A DNA stretch of 64,000 bases from Mycobacterium sp. ST-F2 (GTDB lineage: Bacteria > Actinomycetota > Actinomycetes > Mycobacteriales > Mycobacteriaceae): contig NZ_JMHT01000013.1 in assembly GCF_001905655.1 (NCBI RefSeq), forward strand, positions 19,643 to 83,642. Reading direction: 5' to 3'. The position numbers were made by a program, and so were the translations under genes. Below the pieces are notes generated by a model. It saw only the letters and a program-made list of their open reading frames with translations. It searched no databases and was not told the DNA's origin. This document shows positions 1-7,587 of the stretch, piece by piece (position 1 is the first letter of the stretch; the number at the start of each line of letters is the position of its first letter).

Positions 1-695
1 CCCAGGATGGCGCCCTGCTTCTCCCACTTCTCCGCGTCGGACCAGTCGGGCGACTCGACGATGATGCGCTTGGTCGCGGCGACCGCGAGCGGGCCGTTGG
101 CGGTGATGCGCTCGGCCAGCGCGAGCGCGGCATCCAGTGCGCCGCCGGGCTCGGTCAGCTCGTTGACCAGGCCCAATTCGTGCGCCCGCGTCGCGGTGAG
201 GTTGTCGCCGGTGAGCGCGAGTTCCATGGCGATGGCGTACGGGATGCGCTGCGGCAGCCGCAGCAGTCCGCCGCCGGCGGCGACCAGACCGCGCTTGACC
301 TCGGGAATCCCGAACGCCGACGCGTTGGAGGCGACGATCAGGTCGGCCGACAGCGCCAGCTCGGTGCCACCCGCCAGCGCGTAACCCTCGACGGCCGCGA
401 TCAGCGGCTTGGCCGGCGGGCGCTGGGTCAGACCGAAGCCACGGCTCGAGATGATGTTCTCGCCCTTGGCGAAGGCCTTCAGATCCATGCCGGCACAGAA
501 CGAGCCGCCGGCGCCGGTCAGCACGCCGACAGACAGTCCCGGGTCCTCATCGAGACGGTCCGCGGCAGCGGCCAAGCCATTACTGACCGCTGAGTTGACA
601 GCGTTCTTGGCTTGGGGCCGATTGATGGTGATGATCAGTATGCGGTCGCGCTGTTCGACGAGGACGGCATCTTCGCTGGGGGCTTCTTCGGTCAC
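1..695 (-). CDS. Enoyl-CoA hydratase/isomerase (crotonase family), 3' end outside window
   Basis: Crotonase-fold protein, probably hydrating or isomerising an enoyl-CoA in beta-oxidation. The reverse translation reads as a crotonase from its N-terminus (RDRILIITINRPQAKNAV) through the oxyanion segment (FCAGMDLKAF) to AGGTELALSADL. Both classical glutamates are present, one in GGTE and one in IPEVKRG. The last visible residues (EKWEKQGAILG) are near the usual C-terminus, so little is missing. I chose the GTG at 695 because the family pattern starts just after it; an in-frame GTG at 713 is possible. It is divergent from the acyltransferase operon and shares with it the intergenic region that carries a KstR-type palindrome. 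Confidence 0.85.
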   Translation of the reverse strand, partial: MTEEAPSEDAVLVEQRDRILIITINRPQAKNAVNSAVSNGLAAAADRLDEDPGLSVGVLTGAGGSFCAGMDLKAFAKGENIISSRGFGLTQRPPAKPLIAAVEGYALAGGTELALSADLIVASNASAFGIPEVKRGLVAAGGGLLRLPQRIPYAIAMELALTGDNLTATRAHELGLVNELTEPGGALDAALALAERITANGPLAVAATKRIIVESPDWSDAEKWEKQGAIL

Positions 696-756
696 GACGG
701 TGATGCTAGCCACAGGGGATTGGCGTCCGGCGGTCAACCAGTGAATAATCGAAAAT

Positions 757-770
757 TAGAACGCGTTCTA
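757..770. promoter_or_regulatory. KstR-type operator palindrome
   Basis: The 14-bp perfect palindrome TAGAACGCGTTCTA fits the published KstR consensus TnnAACnnGTTnnA at every fixed position. KstR is the TetR-family repressor of cholesterol and lipid catabolism in mycobacteria. The site lies between the divergent crotonase (start 695) and acyltransferase-fadD12-lipO genes (start 798), placed to act on both. Binding is inferred from sequence only. Confidence 0.7.
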
Positions 771-797
771 GTTTTTGTCGCAGCCAGAGGAGAAACC

Positions 798-1595
798 GTG
801 GCCAAGCTGCCCGAAATCACCAAGTTCGACCCGGAGCTGACCGAGAAGGTCATGGGGATTCTCCGACCGCTGCTGAAGGTCTATCACCGATCCGAGGTCC
901 GCGGATTGGAGAACATTCCGCTGGGTGGCGCACTCGTGGTGAGCAACCACTCCGGCGGCATGCTGCCCATGGATGTGCCGATCTTCACCTCGCACTTCTA
1001 CGACAAGTTCGGCTACGACCGTCCCGTCTACACGCTCAGCCACGCCATGCTGATGGTCGGGCCGACCGCCGACTTCTTCAAGAAGACCGGCTACATCCTG
1101 GCCAGCCACGAGAACGCCGACGAGGCGCTGCGCTCCGGCGGCCTCGTCGTCGTCTTCCCCGGCGGTGACTACGACGTCTACCGGCCGTCGACCGACGCCA
1201 ACAAGATCGACTTCGACGGCCGCAAGGGTTACGTGAAGGCCGCGATCAACGCCGGCGTCCCGATCGTGCCGATGGTCGGCATCGGCGGCCAGGAGACGCA
1301 ACTCTTCCTGACCCGCGGCGAGAAGATCGCCAAGGCCCTCGGCCCCATCGCCCGCGCCGCCCGCGCCAAGGTGGTGCCGCTGTCCATCGGCCTGCCGTTC
1401 GGACTGTCCGCCGTGCTGCCGCTCAACCTGCCGCTGCCGTCGAAGATCGTCATGCAGGTGCTGCCGCCCATCGACATCCACGCCGAATTCGGGGAAGAGC
1501 CCGACATCGACGCGGTCGACGCGCGCGTCCGTAAGGTCATGCAGGACGCCCTCGACGAACTCGCCGAAGAGCGCCGCTTCCCGGTACTAGGCTGA
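798..1595 (+). CDS. Lysophospholipid/glycerol-type acyltransferase (Rv1428c-like)
   Basis: A 265-residue protein of the PlsC/LPLAT acyltransferase superfamily. Visible signatures are VVSNHSGGMLPMDVP (acyltransferase His/Asp block; the His-Asp spacing is longer than the classical NHx4D) and FPGGDYDVYRPS (substrate-binding block). It probably transfers an acyl chain from acyl-CoA to a lyso-lipid or related alcohol at the membrane; the substrate is unknown. The GTG start at 798 is chosen because GAGGAG lies just upstream and the conserved protein begins here. It is the first gene of an operon with fadD12-like and lipO-like genes, an arrangement known from M. tuberculosis Rv1428c-Rv1426c. Confidence 0.8.
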   Translation: MAKLPEITKFDPELTEKVMGILRPLLKVYHRSEVRGLENIPLGGALVVSNHSGGMLPMDVPIFTSHFYDKFGYDRPVYTLSHAMLMVGPTADFFKKTGYILASHENADEALRSGGLVVVFPGGDYDVYRPSTDANKIDFDGRKGYVKAAINAGVPIVPMVGIGGQETQLFLTRGEKIAKALGPIARAARAKVVPLSIGLPFGLSAVLPLNLPLPSKIVMQVLPPIDIHAEFGEEPDIDAVDARVRKVMQDALDELAEERRFPVLG

Positions 1596-1601
1596 CCGCC
1601 C

Positions 1602-3221
1602 GTGGGTATCACCGACAAGCTGACCGCCACCGCCGGCCTGGTCAACACCATGGTGCGGGCCGGTGTCATCGCCCCGCTCCGTCCCGACAAGTATCTCCGG
1701 ATCGCCAGCGCCATGGCGCGCGAAAACATGAATGTCACTTCGGGTTTCGCCAGTTCCGCGCAGCGCTGCGGCAACCGGCCGGGCTTGATCGACGAGCTCG
1801 GCACCCTGACTTTCGGCGAACTCGACCGGCGCGGCGACGCGTTCGCGGCCGCCCTGCAGATGCTGCCCTCGGCCAAGGTCGTGGGCATCATGGCGCGCAA
1901 CCACCGCGGCTTCGTCGACGCGCTCATCGGAGCCAACCGCATCGGCGCAGATGTGTTGCTGCTGAACACTTCCTTTGCCGGACCGGCCATGGCCGAGGTG
2001 GTGGACCGCGAGAACGTCGACGTCATCATTTACGACGAAGAATTCACGGCTACGGTCGATCGCGCGCTCGAAGGCCGAACCGGCACCACACGAATCGTGG
2101 CGTGGACCGACACCGAGGACCACCCGCTGACCGTCGAGTCGCTGATCATCGATCACATGGGGCTGCAGCCGCGGCGCAGCGGCGAGAAGAGCCGGGTGAT
2201 CCTGCTGACCTCCGGGACCACCGGAACTCCCAAGGGCGCCAAGCATTCCGGCGGTGGCCTGGACGCACTGAAGGCGATCCTCGACCGCACACCGTGGCGT
2301 ACCGAGGAGACGACGGTGGTCGTGGCGCCGATGTTCCACGCCTGGGGCTTCTCGCAATTGGTGTTCGCGGCGTCGATGGCATGCACCGTCGTCACGCGCC
2401 GCAAGTTCGACCCACAGGCCACCCTGGCGCTCGTCGACAAATACCAGGCAACCGGATTGTGTGTTGTCCCAGTGATGTTGGACCGCATCATGGAATTGCC
2501 GGACCACATCCGCAATCGCTACAGCGGCCGGTCGCTGCGATTCGCCGCGGCCTCCGGCTCGCGGATGCGGCCCGACGTCGTCATCTCGTTCATGGATCAG
2601 TTCGGCGACGTCATCTACAACAACTACAACGCCACCGAAGCCGGCATGATCGCCACCGCGACGCCCGCCGACCTGCGCGCCGCCCCCGACACCGCCGGCC
2701 GTCCGGCCGAGGGCACCGAGATCAAGATCCTCGACGCCGACTTCAAGGAGTTGCCGACGGGCGAGGTGGGCACCATCTACGTGCGCAACTCGACGCAGTT
2801 CGACGGCTACACCTCCGGTACCACAAAGGATTTCCACGAGGACTACATGTCGTCGGGGGACGTCGGCTATCTGGATGCCGCCGGCCGCCTGTTCGTCGTG
2901 GGCCGCGATGACGAGATGATCGTGTCGGGCGGCGAGAACGTCTACCCAATCGAGGTGGAGAAGACGCTGCTGACGCACCCAGAGGTCGCCGAGGCCACGG
3001 TGCTGGGTGTCGACGACGAACAGTACGGCCAGCGCCTGGCCGCGTTCGTCGTGCTGGCCGACGGGGCTGCCGCCACCGAGGACGTCCTCAAGCAGCATGT
3101 GCGGGACAACCTGGCCAATTACAAAGTGCCGCGGTCGATTACGGTCCTCGCTGAATTGCCGCGAAACAGTACCGGCAAGATCGACCGCCGCGAGCTGAAG
3201 GAGCTGTCCAATGGCGCGTAA
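1602..3221 (+). CDS. fadD12: Fatty-acyl-CoA synthetase, FadD12-like
   Basis: A 539-residue ANL-superfamily ligase that activates a carboxylic acid to acyl-CoA through an acyl-adenylate. It has the P-loop-like motif LLTSGTTGTPKGAKHS around residue 205, YNNYNATEAG (adenine-binding block), SSGDVGYLDAAGRLFVVGRDDEM (hinge region) and a C-terminal catalytic lysine in PRNSTGKIDRREL. It starts at GTG 1602, six bases after the acyltransferase stop, and its 3' end overlaps the next gene by 11 bp, so the three genes are probably cotranscribed. The symbol rests on conserved order with an acyltransferase and a LipO-type esterase; the ligase activity is much surer than the specific name. Confidence 0.85.
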   Translation: MGITDKLTATAGLVNTMVRAGVIAPLRPDKYLRIASAMARENMNVTSGFASSAQRCGNRPGLIDELGTLTFGELDRRGDAFAAALQMLPSAKVVGIMARNHRGFVDALIGANRIGADVLLLNTSFAGPAMAEVVDRENVDVIIYDEEFTATVDRALEGRTGTTRIVAWTDTEDHPLTVESLIIDHMGLQPRRSGEKSRVILLTSGTTGTPKGAKHSGGGLDALKAILDRTPWRTEETTVVVAPMFHAWGFSQLVFAASMACTVVTRRKFDPQATLALVDKYQATGLCVVPVMLDRIMELPDHIRNRYSGRSLRFAAASGSRMRPDVVISFMDQFGDVIYNNYNATEAGMIATATPADLRAAPDTAGRPAEGTEIKILDADFKELPTGEVGTIYVRNSTQFDGYTSGTTKDFHEDYMSSGDVGYLDAAGRLFVVGRDDEMIVSGGENVYPIEVEKTLLTHPEVAEATVLGVDDEQYGQRLAAFVVLADGAAATEDVLKQHVRDNLANYKVPRSITVLAELPRNSTGKIDRRELKELSNGA

Positions 3222-4443
3222 AGCGCTGACCCTGGTGCGGTCCGTCATCGGACTCGTCAACGCCACCAACGCCGCCAGCCCCCTCATGCGCGCCGGGAAC
3301 CCCGGCATGGTCACGTTCGCCTACGGCTGGCCGTCCAGCGAGGCCGCCGGCTTCGTGCTCAGTTCCTCGGTGCTGTCCGCGATCCGCCGTGGCCGCCGCG
3401 GCGATTTCTCGGGCACCACCGGCCGAATCGCATTGGGCATCACCGTGATCACCTGGGCCATCCTGGGATTCATCGTGGGTCGCAGCCGGAGTTCCCGGCC
3501 GGCGTTCGAAGAGCCGCTGCGCGACGTGATCGGCCCGGGCAACCCGGCCGATCCGGGTCTCCCGCGCCTGCCCGGCATCGCGCGCACCTTCCTGTCGCGC
3601 CGCAAGTACAACAAGAAGACCGTGAAGTACGGTCCGCACAGCGCCAACCTCGCCGACATCTGGCGCCGCCCCGACCTGCCGCTCGACGGCAAAGCCCCTG
3701 TGCTGCTGCAGGTTCCGGGTGGTGGCTGGATGCTCGGCGACCGTCGGCCACAGGCGTACCCGTTGATGGGCACCCTGGCCGACCGCGGCTGGATCTGCGT
3801 GTCCATCGGCTACCGCGTCAGCCCGAAGCACCAGTGGCCGGCGCACATCATCGACGTGAAGCAGGCCCTCGCCTGGATCAAGGAGAACATCGCCGACTAC
3901 GGCGGCGACCCCGACTTCGTCGCGATCAGCGGTGGTTCGGCGGGCGGTCACCTGTCCTCGCTGGCCGCTCTGACCCCTGGAGATCCCCAGTGGCAGCCCG
4001 GTTTTGAGGATGCCGACACCTCGGTCGTGGCCGCGGTCCCGGTGTACGGCCGCTACGACTGGTTCAGCTTCGACGGCCCCGGCCGCCCGGAGATGATGCA
4101 GGCCCTCGAGCAGATGATCATCAAGAAGCCGTTCGCGACCAACACCCAGGAGTTCCTGGACGCCTCCCCCATCACGCGGATCGGCCCTGACGCCCCACCG
4201 TTTTTCGTGCTGCACGGCGCCAACGACACGCTGATCGACGTCCAGGAGGGACGGGATTTCGTGGCCGCGCTGCGCGAGCGCTCGCCGGCACCGGTGGCGT
4301 ACGCCGAAATCCCCTACGCCCAGCACGCATTCGACGTGTTCGGCTCGGCGCACGGCCGCTACACCGCCGAGGCCATCACCCGGTTCCTGGAGTGGGTCCG
4401 GGCCGAGAAGGCCAAGGCCGTTGCCACCGAGGAAGTCGGCTAG
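3211..4443 (+). CDS. lipO: Alpha/beta hydrolase (esterase/lipase), LipO-like
   Basis: A 410-residue hormone-sensitive-lipase-type hydrolase expected to cleave short or medium acyl esters. The core shows LQVPGGGWMLGD (oxyanion-hole region, a variant of HGGG), the nucleophile elbow ISGGSAGGHLSS, and a C-terminal histidine in AQHAFDVFGS; an aspartate follows in HGANDTLIDV. A hydrophobic stretch near residues 70-90 suggests membrane association through an N-terminal extension. The ATG at 3211 overlaps the end of the fadD12-like gene by 11 bp, which indicates translational coupling. It may release fatty acids for the adjacent ligase and acyltransferase to re-use (inference). Confidence 0.82.
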   Translation: MARKALTLVRSVIGLVNATNAASPLMRAGNPGMVTFAYGWPSSEAAGFVLSSSVLSAIRRGRRGDFSGTTGRIALGITVITWAILGFIVGRSRSSRPAFEEPLRDVIGPGNPADPGLPRLPGIARTFLSRRKYNKKTVKYGPHSANLADIWRRPDLPLDGKAPVLLQVPGGGWMLGDRRPQAYPLMGTLADRGWICVSIGYRVSPKHQWPAHIIDVKQALAWIKENIADYGGDPDFVAISGGSAGGHLSSLAALTPGDPQWQPGFEDADTSVVAAVPVYGRYDWFSFDGPGRPEMMQALEQMIIKKPFATNTQEFLDASPITRIGPDAPPFFVLHGANDTLIDVQEGRDFVAALRERSPAPVAYAEIPYAQHAFDVFGSAHGRYTAEAITRFLEWVRAEKAKAVATEEVG

Positions 4444-4550
4444 CAGCTCCTACGCCAGACGCAGGCGAACGCCGGATGCCATGTGGTGTCTCGGAGGGTG
4501 GATGCCGCCACTGTATTGCCATCGGTGGATACCGCTTCGGGATGATGCTT

Positions 4551-4623
4551 GATCACAATGTGACGCTGAGAGCGTGGTCATGTGAAATGCGTCCATGACG
4601 GCGCTGTCAGACTCACGTTGTGT
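4551..4623. repeat. 73-bp intergenic inverted-repeat element, copy 1
   Basis: This lies in the 310-bp gap between convergent genes ending at 4443 and 4754; I see nothing else in that gap. Its 21-bp arms (4554-4574 and 4602-4622) match in 17 of 21 positions as an inverted repeat, beginning CACAATGTGACGCTGA on the left. A second element of exactly the same length is at 51958-52030; aligned without gaps, about 53 of 73 positions agree. This suggests a dispersed palindromic element that may also act as a transcriptional barrier between convergent genes. Confidence 0.7.
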
Positions 4624-4753
4624 TCAGCACTGCTCGTTGGCATAGCGCCTACCCGCCGCCCAGGACCCACATATTGGTCAGAAGAGCCGCCCATGGTGAC
4701 CGCTTACCAGCGCGATGGTGAGCAGACAGAGGTGCCCGGAAGGCGCCGTCCTG

Positions 4754-6172
4754 CTACTGCGCCATGGCGGTCTCGACGACCGTCAGCTCCTCGGAAAGCC
4801 CTGCGGCCCTGCGGATTTTCTTGAAGTCCGCGACCATGCCGGCGGTCACCTCGTGGGGGTCGTCGGTGGTGACACCGTCGGCGAGCACCGAGATGTTGAG
4901 CTGGTCGACGTAGCTCCACACGGTGATGTTCAGGCCGCTGCCAGCGGTGAGCGGGCCGACCGAGTAGATCTCGGTGACCGTCGCGCCGCCCACCTTGCCG
5001 CGTTCCCGCGGCCCGGGGACGTTGGAGATGTTGAGGTTCAACACCTTGTTCTGGCCGTCCTTGTTGGACAGCCGGCGGAACATGGACTCCATCGGCGCCG
5101 GCGGCATGTAGGCAGCCCACCGGGCCACCAACTCGGGGCCCACCAACTGGTGGCTCTCCTTGGCCAGTAGGGCAGCCTCACGGGCCTGCTGGACGCGCTG
5201 CGCGGCGTCGTCCACGTCGACCGGCAGCGCGATCAGCACGCCACTGAATCGGTTGCCGGAGATGCGATCCGGCGAGAAGTCGTAGCTCATCGGCACCGAC
5301 GCCAGCAGCGGGTGGTCTGCCTTGCCGTCGTACTTCAGCAGCAGCTCGCGCAACGCGCCCGACGACATGGCAAGCACCAGGTCGTTGATGGTGACACCGA
5401 GCTTCTTGCTGGTCTCCTTGACGTCGGCGAGCGCCAAAGTGGCTGTGGCGAAACGCCGCTCCGGTGTGATCACGTGGTTCATGAAGCTCGGGGGCGGCGT
5501 GAACGGCCGGGTCAGTTCGGGCGACAGCTTGCGGCTGCTCTTGCGTACCCGCGCCATGCCGTCGGCGGTGTACTTCACGACGCCGGGAAACCGCGCGATC
5601 TGCCGGAGGTGGTCCGCGAACGCCGACCGGACGAGCTGACCGCGCGACGGCGCCGGATCGGTCACGTACAGATCGTGGTCCCGCTGCGGACTCTCGGTGA
5701 TGTCCATACCGAGAGCGAGGAGGTTGGCCGAGGCGACCCCGTCGGCCAGCGCGTGGTGGATCTTGCCGACCACGGCGACCCGCCCGTTGGCCAGGCCTTC
5801 GACGAGGTACATCTCCCATAGCGGCCGGCTGCGATCCAGTGGGGTACTGGCGATTTCGCCGATCGCCTCGTCCAGTTCGCGGCGGCCACCGGGGGCGGCC
5901 ACCCGCCACGGCCGGACGTGGTACTCGAGGTCGACTTCGGCGTGCTCGCGCCACATCGGGTGGTGGAACTTGAACGGGATGTCGACCAGCTGGTAGCCGA
6001 ACGGGTCCAGCTTGTGCAGACGTTCCCGGAGCACGCGCCGGAACTCGTCGATCCCGAAGGTGCGATCACCCAGGCCGGCAAGGTCGATGACGGCGATCTT
6101 GAGGGTGTGCATGTGCACGTTGGGCGTTTCCGAATACAGCAGGAACGCGTCCCACCCACTCAGTCGTTTCAC
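4754..6172 (-). CDS. Wax ester synthase/diacylglycerol acyltransferase (WS/DGAT)
   Basis: A 472-residue WS/DGAT family protein (Rv1425-like by neighbourhood). The active-site motif HHxxxDG is present as KIHHALADGVAS near residue 140. The family C-terminal pattern NISNVPGPRERG is also present, and the N-terminus (KRLSGWDAFLLYSETPNVHMHTLKIAV) is typical. The enzyme joins acyl-CoA to diacylglycerol or a long-chain alcohol to make storage lipid at the membrane. The GTG start at 6172 has a strong AGGAGAGG ribosome-binding site. It is 47 bp downstream of another hydrolase on the same strand and may be cotranscribed with it. Confidence 0.9.
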   Translation of the reverse strand: MKRLSGWDAFLLYSETPNVHMHTLKIAVIDLAGLGDRTFGIDEFRRVLRERLHKLDPFGYQLVDIPFKFHHPMWREHAEVDLEYHVRPWRVAAPGGRRELDEAIGEIASTPLDRSRPLWEMYLVEGLANGRVAVVGKIHHALADGVASANLLALGMDITESPQRDHDLYVTDPAPSRGQLVRSAFADHLRQIARFPGVVKYTADGMARVRKSSRKLSPELTRPFTPPPSFMNHVITPERRFATATLALADVKETSKKLGVTINDLVLAMSSGALRELLLKYDGKADHPLLASVPMSYDFSPDRISGNRFSGVLIALPVDVDDAAQRVQQAREAALLAKESHQLVGPELVARWAAYMPPAPMESMFRRLSNKDGQNKVLNLNISNVPGPRERGKVGGATVTEIYSVGPLTAGSGLNITVWSYVDQLNISVLADGVTTDDPHEVTAGMVADFKKIRRAAGLSEELTVVETAMAQ

Positions 6173-6219
6173 TCGACCTCTCCTGCGCTTCGGGTCAGAA
6201 CCGCGGCCGGTCGATCGGT

Positions 6220-7443
6220 CTAGACGACCTCTTCGACACAGTGCTGGTTCTGGTTCCGGCGAACCTCATCGAGGAACAACCCTATGGCAGTGGACATCGA
6301 GCCCGTGCGGGCACCGTCCGTCATGTCGAAACCATGTCCGGCGCCGGGCAATTCGATGTAACTGACCGTCGACGCCGACACCGCGCGCAGCTCGTGCACG
6401 AAGTCCCGCGCCTGCGCCACCGGGATGACACTGTCGCCGCTGCCGTGAATGACCAGGAACGGCGGCGCATCCCGGTGCACGCGCGCGATGGGCGAGGCCT
6501 GCCGGTAGATCTCCGGGTGCTTGTCGATGCGGCGCCTGACCACGACGCGCTCCAGGAAGTCAACGAACTCCTCGCGCTCCTTGGTGGACCGGTCCTCCCA
6601 GTCGTAGCGCCCGTAGATGCCCACGACGGCGTCGACCGACGTGTCGGCACCCTCGGGAAGATCGGCCTGCAACTCAGGGTCGTTGGCGGTCAGGCCGGCC
6701 AGCGCGGCGAGGTGCCCGCCGGCCGAACCGCCGGAGATCGCGATGAAATTGCGGTCGCCACCGAACTTGTCGACGTTGGCGCGGGCCCAGGCGATCGCGG
6801 TCTTGACGTCGGTGATGTGTTGCGGCCAACGGTGATTCGGGGCCACGCGGTAGTCGATGGACAGACAGACCCAGCCCTGCTGGGCCAGGTGGCTCATCAG
6901 GGCGTAGCCCTGCAGCAGCCGGCTGCCGTGCACCCAGGCGCCGCCGGGCAGGTAGATCAGCACGGGCGCAGGCGCATTGGGCAGATCGTCGGCGCGCCAG
7001 ACGTCCAGCAGCTGCGACGGGCTGTCGCCGTAGCGCACCGAGGTGCGGTGCACCTGGCGACGGTGTTCGCGCGCCCGCCAGAACGGCGGCGTGCGCTCCG
7101 GCGCGGGCCATTCGATGTCGAGTTCCTTGGGCGGCACGACGCCCGTCAGCGCGGCCCGGACGACCTCGTTGGTGCAGTCCCGCTCGGCCCGGCGGATCTC
7201 GGCGACGCTGGGGGTGAAGAGGGCCTTGGAGGTCGACGCCCAGAAGCTGGGCACGTGCCGCATGCCCCAGAGGGTCATCGCGGTGGCGCCGCCGAGCGGC
7301 TCGAGACTCTTGCCGATCACCGGCAACGACGCGGCGGCCGTGGCCATGGCCAACAGGTGATCGGAGGGCTTGGCTGCCATGAACCAGCGCAGCCTGGTCG
7401 CGAGCGAAGGGCTGTGAACATCATTGTTCGGTCGAGCCGTCAT
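6220..7443 (-). CDS. Alpha/beta hydrolase (LipO/HSL-type esterase)
   Basis: A 407-residue esterase related to the LipO-like protein at 3211. It shows LIYLPGGAWVHGS (oxyanion region), IAISGGSAGGHLAALAG (nucleophile serine), HGSGDSVIPVAQ (acid region) and LPGAGHGFDMT (catalytic histidine). An N-terminal hydrophobic region lies near residues 15-45. I place the start at ATG 7443 (MTARPNNDV); an in-frame GTG at 7503 would add 20 residues without a clear ribosome-binding site. It precedes a WS/DGAT gene on the same strand, which suggests linked ester synthesis and hydrolysis. The substrate cannot be read from sequence. Confidence 0.82.
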   Translation of the reverse strand: MTARPNNDVHSPSLATRLRWFMAAKPSDHLLAMATAAASLPVIGKSLEPLGGATAMTLWGMRHVPSFWASTSKALFTPSVAEIRRAERDCTNEVVRAALTGVVPPKELDIEWPAPERTPPFWRAREHRRQVHRTSVRYGDSPSQLLDVWRADDLPNAPAPVLIYLPGGAWVHGSRLLQGYALMSHLAQQGWVCLSIDYRVAPNHRWPQHITDVKTAIAWARANVDKFGGDRNFIAISGGSAGGHLAALAGLTANDPELQADLPEGADTSVDAVVGIYGRYDWEDRSTKEREEFVDFLERVVVRRRIDKHPEIYRQASPIARVHRDAPPFLVIHGSGDSVIPVAQARDFVHELRAVSASTVSYIELPGAGHGFDMTDGARTGSMSTAIGLFLDEVRRNQNQHCVEEVV

Positions 7444-7587
7444 TTCGCGAGCGTACACCGGGCTGACCACGTGATTTCGGGGCCACGGCACATTCACGGT
7501 CACGGTTCGGCGACTGTTCGTTTGTGAACTCCATCACAGCTGATCAGGGCCTATTCGGAGCCATCCCGTCGTGCTTACAGTCGAGCG

